In this document: positions 56,501 to 64,000 of the stretch, in pieces
Position numbering within the stretch: the first letter of the stretch is position 1
How the letters are laid out: the number at the start of each line of letters is the position of its first letter
From: Myrica gale
Taxonomy: Eukaryota > Streptophyta > Magnoliopsida > Fagales > Myricaceae
Assembly (NCBI GenBank): GCA_963930655.1
Contig: OZ005617.1
Location: forward strand, 11,073,568-11,137,567
DNA: 64,000 nt
Direction of reading: 5' to 3'
Made by a program: the position numbers and the translations under genes
The notes under the pieces: model-generated
Databases searched by the model: none
What the model was told of the DNA's origin: nothing
The model's input: the letters and a program-made list of their open reading frames with translations, nothing else

Positions 56501-56916
56501 AGCATTCAACAATACCCCACCAACAATCTACAACAACACCATCTACATTTAAGGACTTCAATTGACAAAGCTCCTGCCTCACACCTTCCAGATCAATCAA
56601 CTGGCAGAAATTGTTGATAACACCAGTCTGCCACAGAAGTCTAAATATTTTACTATTCATAGTGACAAGTACAAATCTAGATGTACAATGCACATAATAG
56701 GACTTGTAGGCATGTCAAAAAATACAGAAGCAAAGTCACAAGAAAAAGAATGAAAGAAAGAAAAGCAAGTATCTACCAGTTCGTCAGAAGATTAATCTCA
56801 GTGCAAGAATGTAGCAGCAAACAGCAAGCACTTACTGGAAGCTTTACATAGACAGGGATGTTTGGAGTGCCAGTAAAATCATTCTCTTGCTCCCCAGAGC
56901 GAATATCTTGCATAAG

Positions 56917-57539
56917 CTGCATAACCACATGATCAGATGCTTCCATATTTCACAGTTTACAACACCAATGAAGTTCCCAGACAGTCGCACCGCAAATCTT
57001 AACAAATGCACCATAAGTGGGCAACAGAAAGTCAGTAAAACGTAAATCTGCAATATTGCAATATAATGCACATGCAGACAGATACAACCCCATAATAGAT
57101 AGAGGGAATATTAAACTTCCCCACTTTCAGATAAAGATCAGCAATATATGCAACGGAAGTGGGGAATGTTACAACCGTTACTTATCAAAAAAATCAGTCT
57201 ATGTACACTTCCGTTACTTATCAATCTAATATAATGCACACACTTATCAATATTAAAAAAGGAGTTGTTTAAACATAGTCTATCTACACTTCCGTTACTT
57301 ATAAAAAAAAAAAAGATTACTCAATTTTGCCTAAAAAGAGGAAAATCATTTGCTAAGATTACTTTTTTAATGTTTATTTGCATAAGAACAGGACAACCTT
57401 ACAATGAAATAGAAATGGAGAACCCTGTTTTTACAAGGCAGCGTAAACTAAAGGTGTTGTCAAAAGAAGCACATAGATCATCAACATTGGGATTTGACCA
57501 TAGACAAGTTCACTGTTTGGATTGAAACCTGGACGGTGA
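56917..57539. other. Intron or upstream sequence with LINE-like tails
   Basis: No further beta-amylase exon is recognised here, although the acceptor AG at 56917-56918 implies an upstream exon. Three copies of CTTCCGTTACTTAT occur at about 57209, 57289 and (partial) 57172, one followed by a long A run (57300-57313). These look like 3' tails of truncated LINEs. The plus-strand frame at about 57265-57525 is unassigned. Confidence 0.4.
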
Positions 57540-57934
57540 TGTGAGACCCCAACTTTTTCTATCTTTATAAAAGAATTATGACTCCTTAAGATGTGCTCTA
57601 ATTATTGCGGAAGACAGGTATAGGGGAATTAATCTAAGGTTATGTCCAGGTGAAGATTTCCCCTAGTATTTTGTGCATCTATAATTTTAATTGAATTGAT
57701 ATGTTGTCTGTAGTTTGTCGATATTGAAGTTGAGTATTTGGGGACTTAGTAAAATAATTGGAGGATCATAATTGGGGTGTTGGAATAGGAAGATTTTTAG
57801 CACCCTGTTTTTAAGTAACATTGCTGTGAGATCCCGACCTTACCTTATTTATGTCGTTTTAGAAGAGAGAGAGAGATTTTTGCTTATGATTCCCTCAATA
57901 TGTATGTATGATTAAATTAGTGATTTTGATGTAA

Positions 57935-58201
57935 GTGTCGACACATTGGAGCATGGTGTCGACACATCTAACTAAAACCCGAAAGTTTACCTTTTTCCGG
58001 AGTCCAAAGTGATTTTTGACGAAGTGTTGGAAGTGTCGACACATTGGAGCATAGTGTCGACACATTGGAGCATAGTGTCGACACATTGGAGCCTAGTGTC
58101 GACACATTAAACTACAACCCGAAAGTTTACATTTTCCGGAACTCAAAATGATTTTGGCTAAGTGTATGAAGTGTCGACACATTGAGCGATGGTGTCGACA
58201 C
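57935..58201. repeat. Array of eight exact GTGTCGACAC palindromes, mostly 21 bp apart
   Basis: Starts: 57935, 57956, 58033, 58054, 58075, 58096, 58171 and 58192. The steps are 21, 77, 21, 21, 21, 75 and 21. Within groups the linker is ATTGGAGCAT(A/G) or a close variant. Between groups lies a partly repeated CCGAAAGTTTAC, then TTTCCGGA segment. The minus-strand reading (CRHYAPMCRHYAP) is a by-product. Confidence 0.95.
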
Positions 58202-58403
58202 ATTGAACTACAACTCGAAAGTCGGAGAAATCACGTGAAGGAGGGAAGAAAGGGGGAGGGTAGCCTTGTCTTTTCCCCCAAGCATTTTCACGCCTATTAC
58301 TCTCCCCCCTTTGGCCGAACATTTCATTTTCCCCCTTTTTCTGATGCCTTTTCATTTCCCTTATGCCCTAGCACCCTCAATGCCCTAGCACACTCACACA
58401 ACG

Positions 58404-58590
58404 GAAGAAGAAGAAGAAGAAGAAGAAGAAGAAGAAGAAGAAGAAGAAGAAGAAGAAGAAGAAGAAGAAGAAGAAGAAGAAGAAGAAGAAGAAGGAGAAG
58501 GAGGAGAAAGAAAGAAGAAGGAGAAGAAGAAAAGAAAAAGGAGAAAAGAAGAAGAGGGAGAAGAAGAGAAAGAAAGAGAGAGAAGGAGGT
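58404..58590 (+). repeat. (GAA)n microsatellite, then purine-rich run
   Basis: About 30 uninterrupted GAA units at 58404-58494 are followed by imperfect GAA/GGAGAA sequence to about 58590. The long Arg-, Ser- and Leu-rich frames over it are artefacts of the repeat. Confidence 0.95.
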
Positions 58591-61500
58591 GAGGGATTTC
58601 AGCCATTCTTGGCCGACTAGGCCATCACCCATTTCTCTCATTTTCTCTCTTTTCCTTTAATGGTTGTTGGTTGTGAAGTTTGTTTGGTTTCCTCCTTGTA
58701 TGTATTGTGTCCATGTGTGTTCTTTGAAGAAAATGTAGATCTAGTAAGCTTTAAAGAGTAGTATGGGTTGTATATGGAACCATGGAGAGTTATGATCAGA
58801 TCTGAAAAAGAAAATATGTTCAAGAGAGAGAGGTTGCTTGCTGCACCCTGGGTGTTTGATAAAAAGCCCAAAAGAGGGCTGAAATCTATTTGAGCATGCA
58901 TGGCCGAGTGGTTGTGGTATTGGGTGTTGTCCTTTCATATCTAAATGCCTTGAAGTTCAAAGGAGCTTTGGGAATGAGTGTTGTTGCTGGAAAATAAGCT
59001 GAGGCTTTTAATTTAGAATCATGGGTGAAGTTGTTGCATGAAGAAGGTTATATTACAAAGGGAGGAAACTTATAGGAAAAATGAAACTTCTTTGTTGCTG
59101 ATTTCACCTATAGAGGTTAGGCCCATTCTATATGACCTATTGTTGTGGAATTGGAAAACCCATAACATTCATAAGCGTGGCCTGTTATGTTAAAGATCAT
59201 AGAGAATTATAGAGAATGCTTGTTAGACAAGTTGCTGAAATTTAACCTCTGCAGATTTCAAGGCTCAAATTGGGAGTGTATTTTGATGCAATTGTGCTTA
59301 TCCCTTAATCTTAATAGGATCCTAGATTATAGGCCTAGGAAATGAGAAGATTTTAAGTCATACCTTGGATGATTCCGATAACTATCGAATGAGATATGCG
59401 TTGTTCGAGGCCCGGACGTCAAGCTGCCAGCAGCCTTGCACGTCAGGAATATCAGCTCATTTCAGGCACCCTTTTGAGGGATCATTTTAAGTCCAAATTT
59501 TACGAGGTTAGTCTTGAATTTTAAGTTTATGAAAGGAGAACATTTTAAGGTGAATTTCGTGTGATTTGAAGGTGTAATTTATAAGTTATGATATTTTGAA
59601 AATGGAGGGCCAAGCTGGAACAGCAATATTGTGGTTGTAGGATTTTTGCTTAATATGAAGTGTTTATGAAATGTATAGCACATTCTGTTGTGGTGACTTT
59701 TACCCCCAATCTAGACCTATGAAGGATGAATATTTCAAGATAAATTTCATGTACCTTGGAGCCATGGTTTTGAAGTTAGGAATTTTTAAGATGGAGACGT
59801 CGGGGCTGCCTGCTGGGACGTCCCCAACAGCTTGTATTTTCGGGTAAAGGTTTCAAGTGGCAAACGAACTCCAAATTAGTTAGAATTTTGATATGCTATG
59901 AAAATTAGTGTCAGGGTCAGTTAGAACTCAATTCTTATGGCTTCGGCATCCTTAAGAAAATACCTTGTGTTGTAAGATGACCAACTAGGAGTCAAGAATA
60001 CGGACGATTTTGTATGATGAAGTGTGAGTAATTGATTGATTACTCTATACGTCTAGTGAGCCTTTGAATAACACTAGTATGATCCATTGTAGGTAACGTG
60101 ACGTTCAACACTCAAGCAAGCGAAGGTAAGAGGAGCTTACGTTTGTAAGTGAAAATTGTAAGTGGAACTTACGTCCATAAGTGAGAACTTACTTGTTATG
60201 AAAATTGGAATGATACGCAGCATGCTTTTATGAACAAGCATAACAGGTTTATAACCAAGCATGACAAATTATTTCTCAACAAGTATGACATAATTTATGT
60301 ATTTGCATGAAAGCATGAAAGAAGTTTTGTGTATTTGCATGAAAGCATGAAAGGAAGGAGAAATATTATGCAAATGAAAGTACCATTTTTATGCTACTTT
60401 ATGTTAAGTTTTATGACAAGTAAGTTAATGAACCCAAGTCGGTCGGTACCGTACCAAGTCAAGAAGGTGCATCCATACTGAAGGACGTTTATGTGAAGGG
60501 TGGATGTCACCTAGGACACCCATACCGAAGGATGCTTGCAAGAAGGATGGGGTAGTCCAGGAGGTATGTGCAATCACACTGAAGGATGCTTGCAAGAAGG
60601 TGTGAACCTCCAAGGGTCATGTCTAGCCACTGAAGAACGAATGCGAGAAGGTGTGCTAGCTTGACCATATGTAAGGTCTCCAAGGGAAATAGGAGACAGT
60701 TCCAATGGGAACGCACAACCCTGATGTCAGGGGTGAGTGGAGCTCAAGTAGCCCATAAGATAAGGATTGGAAAGATTTTCCAAAAGCAATAGATTTATAA
60801 GTATAAGTGATGTTTTCAAGAGCAAGTGCATGTGCATATGCAATCATGAGGCATACACGTGCATCAAAATTCATGATCATGCATGAATTACATACGTTTA
60901 CATGATATTTCAAGTTAAAGTTCATGATGATTTCAAGTTTAGATTTCAAGTTTAAGTGCATGCTTATGATTACAAGTTCAAGTGCATGCTTATGATTTTA
61001 AGTTCATTATGATATCGAGTTTATGATGATTTCAAGTTATGCATGCTTATGATTTCAAGTTCAAGATTATGAGTTCAAAGAACAAGTTCATGGTTTCAAA
61101 CTCATGATTTCTAGTCCATGTTTTAATTATAATTCCTTACTGAGTCTTTCGACTCACAGTTTTAAATTGTATCATTCCAGATAAGAATTCAGGTGGGAAA
61201 ATCTAGAAGAGGGACCGATGGGAACGTCCTCATCTCGTCTTGTTGTTTCATTAAAGGTTAGATGTAAATTTTTGAAGAGCCGGCATGAGCCTCCGTTGTG
61301 TGGTGGTCATGGGTTATTCGGCCTAGTAAAGTTCAAGGTTTTGATGTCAAGTATCTTAGTCGTGGTTATCAGAAGCAGGATTTAAAGAGTTCATAGGAAG
61401 CACTAAGAACGCTTGTTATCAGGCATCCTGTGTATGTCTACGTTATGTGTATAAGGATTCAAAATGTTTTACAAATATGTTATGAGTAGGTCAATATGAA

Positions 61501-61935
61501 GAGGAATTGATGGAATCCCTTAGATAATATACTTCAGCTGTGCAGTCATGAGATGTCATTAAGACGCTTACCCTATTTCGAGGAAGTCGTTTTGTGTAAG
61601 TTGAAGTTTATAGTAAATCTCTTCGGCCGTCTCTCTCAGTTATGTGTGTAAAAAAAAAAAAAATTCCGCTGCAAGAATAAGAGAAGACGCTGGAACATTC
61701 ATTGAGTGAATGTTCGCGGCTGTCATTAACCCCCCTTTGGGCTAGCGTTCGGGGCGTGACAGGTGAGATGGCTGAATCCCATGCTTAATACTGATCAGAA
61801 GTTGTTAACGCATCTTGCTTCACCTAGATTTTCTATTCTTAACCAAAATGTGAATCATTTCAAGGATTCATTAGAGAAAAATATTTCGCTTTCTAAAGGA
61901 AAGCCAAGTAACTTGTTGCATGATCCTTCCAAATG

Positions 61936-62307
61936 TTTTTTTTCTTTTTGATAAGTAACCCATCTCATTAGAAAAAGCGAAAAAAGTACAAAAGACTATA
62001 TCAGAATCACTTAGTCTAAACAAGCCACAAAACTAAGAAAATGGAGGAGCACATGGTCAATCGCCTCTCTGTCATCTTGACAAAGATAGCACCAACCAGC
62101 AATGTAGATACCTTTCCTTCGAAGATTATTCGAAGTAAGAATTTTCTCATGCATAGCCTCCCACACAAAGAAAAAGACCTTCAAAGGGCACTTCGACCTC
62201 CACACTCCTTTCCAAGGAAAAGAAAATCTGCTCCTACTAGCAACGGAAGTGTACATAGACTTAACCGAAGACAAACTATTTTTAGAACCAGTCCATAAAT
62301 TTTCCCA
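61936..62307 (-). mobile_element. 5'-truncated L1-type LINE with a 19-bp target duplication
   Basis: The minus-strand sequence ends with a poly(A)-like tail (plus-strand T run at 61936-61949) after TTGATAAGTAACCCATCTC-type sequence seen as its complement. It encodes the zinc-binding C-terminus of LINE ORF2: FPWKGVWRSKCPLKVFFFVW, ILTSNNLRRKGI and CYLCQDDREAIDHVLLH. TGCATGATCCTTCCAAATG is present at 61917-61935 and again at 62308-62326. The 372-bp insert is a normal product of target-primed reverse transcription. Confidence 0.85.
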
Positions 62308-62326
62308 TGCATGATCCTTCCAAATG

Positions 62327-62769
62327 TGGACTTGGATAGTAATAATTGGATAACATTCGGGCAAATTTGAGGTTGTTCGAAAACAATATACAATGCCTGT
62401 ATTCTTGAACTTATTTGGGCCAGCAAAGTGCATAAAATTTGAGCAGCACTTAAGGATAAGAACACTTGACTTCAATGATATCATATGACATACCAGAGAA
62501 TCATTAATATGATCCATATGTCACCATAATCTAAGTGGCCAATGGACTGAAGCGCAAAAGGAACAGAGAAACAGATGAACAGGTTCCAAGCCAATTATCT
62601 TTTTTCCAAGAAGTGACTTAGATCCTTTATGAAGAATTTCAATTTTGTTTCTCAACAGCCATTCTTAAACTTGCTAGTTGTATGGTCTAGATCATCTGAT
62701 CATGTTGACTCTCAGCCTAATTTTCTGCATCTCCAAATTTGTAACATGTCTCCTAGACCCACTTTTTAG
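62327..62769. other. Unassigned sequence between two LINE pieces
   Basis: No gene is recognised. Together with 61767-61916 it is the pre-existing target of the truncated LINE. The plus-strand frame 61763-61951 (MRWLNPMLNTDQKLLTHLAS) might be an old coding fragment but is unidentified. Confidence 0.3.
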
Positions 62770-64000
62770 CTCAGAGTGGGAAATGTTATTTCCGGAGGTT
62801 ATCCAGCGTAGGTTGCCTCGTTTGTATTCTGATCATTTCCCAATTCTGTTGGAGAGTTGGTCGTTTGGGGGTGGGAAAAACCCTTTCAGATTTGAAAATA
62901 TGTGGTTGAAGTCAGAGGGGTTTGTGTATCGTGTTAGGGAGTGGTGGAGAAGCTATGATTTTTCTGGGTCTCCCAGTTTTGTGCTCAATTTGAAATTGAA
63001 GGCTTTAAAGCGTGACTTAAAAGTTTGGAATAAAGAAGTTTTTGGTGATCTCTGTTCTCGTAAGTCGACTTTGCTGAGGGAGATATCTTTGTTGGATGGG
63101 TTGGACGAGGTAGGGAGTCCTGATTTTGAGGGTTTGGAAAGGAAGTTGGGGATTATGAGGGAGCTAGACCAACTGATTGATTTGGAGGAAGTGAGCTGGA
63201 AGCAAAAATCGCGTGTTTGTGGCTTAAGGAGGGAGATAGGTGCACGAAATTTTTCCACCGTGTGGCTAATTCCAATACAAAAATCTAATTCTATTTCTAT
63301 CCTTGAGGTGGATAGGGATATGGTGGAAGACCCTGCGGAAATCTCATCAAGGATTGTTAGTTTCTTTTCATCCTTGTACGGGGAGCCTTTTTCCTGGAGA
63401 CCATCTTTGGATGGGCTGGAGTTTGATATGATTTCGGAGGAGGAGGTTGTGTGGTTAGAACGACCTTTTGAGGAGGATGAGGTGTCTGGGGTGGTCAGAG
63501 GCCTTACTGGAGACAAAGCGCCTGGCCCTGGTGGCTTCTCTTTAGCCTTCTACCAGTCTTGTTGGGAGGTCATTAAGGAGGATGTTGTTTCAGTTTTCAA
63601 TTTTTTTGCTCGTGACGGTAAATTTGTCCGTAGTTTGAATGCTACCTTTGTTGTTCTCATTCCTAAGAAACCGGGAGCGGTCGAGTTGAAATATTTCCTC
63701 CCCATAAGCTTGGTGGGGGGTATCTATAAGATTCTTGCTAAGGTTTTGGCGAATAAACTGAAACTTATGCTTGATAAGATTATTTCGTCTTCTCAGAATG
63801 TTTTTGTGGGGGGAAGGCAGATTCTGGATTCGGTCTTGATTGCCAATGAATGTCTTGATTCTAGGATGAGATTGGGTGAGCCGGGGTTGTTGTGTAAGTT
63901 GGACATTCACAAAGCCTATGACCACGTTAATTGGAATTTCTTGTTGTACTTATTGCGAAGATGTGGGTTTGGGGATAAGTGGTGTCGTTGGATAGAATTT
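62770..64000 (+). pseudogene. L1-type LINE ORF2 fragment running off the right edge
   Basis: The endonuclease end ([20 protein letters not shown]) and following linker ([39 protein letters not shown]) are joined by small frameshifts near 62820, 63220 and 63275. From about 63283 to the end one frame stays open: [79 protein letters not shown], then [20 protein letters not shown]. These are the first blocks of LINE reverse transcriptase, before the FADD active site. The frameshifts show the copy is not functional unless they are sequencing errors. Confidence 0.85.

Larger units (their letters stand above)
43409..56916 (-). pseudogene. BAM8-like: Beta-amylase (GH14, BAM7/BAM8-like), catalytic-domain exons with a frameshift
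   Basis: Eight exons on the minus strand: 56836-56916, 56424-56627, 55577-55772, 55195-55359, 53545-53805, 44793-45005, 44360-44573 and 43409-43437, with GT-AG borders and consistent phases except one. Landmarks: [32 protein letters not shown] with the first catalytic Glu; [43 protein letters not shown] with the second catalytic Glu; end MHGEIAVDALI. Exon 55577-55772 is 196 nt instead of 195: an extra C in AGAACCTGGCATTGA shifts the frame to a stop. The N-terminal exons (a BZR1 DNA-binding part in BAM7/8) are not in the window. BAM7/8 act in the nucleus more as regulators than as starch enzymes. This copy may be a recent pseudogene, or the extra base may be an assembly error. Confidence 0.8.
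57540..61761 (+). mobile_element. Solo LTR of a Tekay/Del-like Ty3/gypsy element, target duplication GGTGA
   Basis: The start TGTGAGACCCC and end GTTCGGGGCGTGACA match the solo LTR at 20766-24135. GGTGA flanks it at 57535-57539 and 61762-61766. At 4222 bp it is longer than that copy. A second LTR-type start (TGTGAGATCCCGACC) lies inside at 57825, just after TTTAGCACCCTGTTTTTAAG, so the body appears to be a hybrid. It contains the palindrome array (57935-58201), a GAA microsatellite (58404-58590), and a repeat of (A/C)C(T/C)GAAGGA(C/T)G with GAGAAGG/AAGAAGG at about 60477, 60525, 60579 and 60633. No coding domain is present. Confidence 0.85.

Noticed and set aside
43409..56916. Processed (retroposed) beta-amylase copy
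   Set aside because: Seven introns with proper borders are present, so it is a normal gene locus that decayed, not a retrocopy.
57895..58086. Minus-strand frame with repeated CRHYAPM, resembling a Cys/His metal-binding peptide
   Set aside because: 21 bp is seven codons, so the palindrome array automatically gives a repeated peptide. There is no gene context.
57935..58201. CRISPR-like look of regularly spaced repeats
   Set aside because: The repeat is only 10 bp with 11-bp linkers that are themselves repeated, there are no unique spacers or cas genes, and the DNA is plant nuclear.
58148..58660. 170-codon Arg-rich frame and opposite Ser/Leu-rich frames
   Set aside because: They are translations of the GAA microsatellite.

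Overview
This is plant nuclear DNA, almost certainly from a eudicot and perhaps a woody one. The grounds are a multi-exon RING gene and a GH14 beta-amylase gene with GT-AG introns, plus plant-specific transposon clades (Sirevirus Ty1/copia, Reina-like and Tekay-like Ty3/gypsy, Tat/Athila-type gypsy, L1-type LINEs, Mutator-like and MITE-like DNA elements). No bacterial or viral genome organisation is present. The species cannot be fixed from the sequence alone.

Layout. 1-25.8 kb is nested transposon debris. A Tat/Athila-type 5' end (minus) comes first. Next is a rearranged Sirevirus locus with a duplicated gag and no pol, itself hit by a small solo-LTR-like insertion with a 5-bp target duplication. 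Then comes a second, longer Sirevirus (9433-18068, minus) with both LTRs but large internal deletions, sitting in a Reina-like gag fragment. After a tandem repeat, a LINE reverse-transcriptase fragment is cut in two by a 3.37-kb solo LTR. 26.9-34.4 kb holds the one host gene that looks intact: a six-exon RING-H2 E3 ligase-like gene (minus, 564 aa). 35.6-42.3 kb is a run of DNA elements. It ends in a 3.47-kb Mutator-like element that carries a plastid ndhH fragment and a nuclear gene fragment and is itself hit by a gag-only LTR element (TR-GAG type). 43.4-56.9 kb is the catalytic part of a BAM7/BAM8-like beta-amylase gene (minus). It has a 1-nt frameshift in one exon and a 6.3-kb Reina-like chromovirus in its largest intron. 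57.5-64 kb is a 4.2-kb solo LTR, a 5'-truncated LINE with a 19-bp target duplication, and a LINE reverse-transcriptase region running off the end.

The most unusual signal is a recurring module of short perfect palindromes with a TCGA core (GTGTCGACAC, GCGGTCGACCGC, GCTCGAGCGG). They are spaced at about whole helical turns (10-11, 20-22 or 31 bp) and occur in several unrelated element types. In the solo LTR at 57.9-58.2 kb there are eight exact copies, with five of the seven steps exactly 21 bp. In the Sirevirus the same pairs lie upstream of the LTR TATA box and also upstream of an internal TATA-like box before ORF3. The two LTRs of that element differ by three indels whose endpoints all fall in these palindromes.
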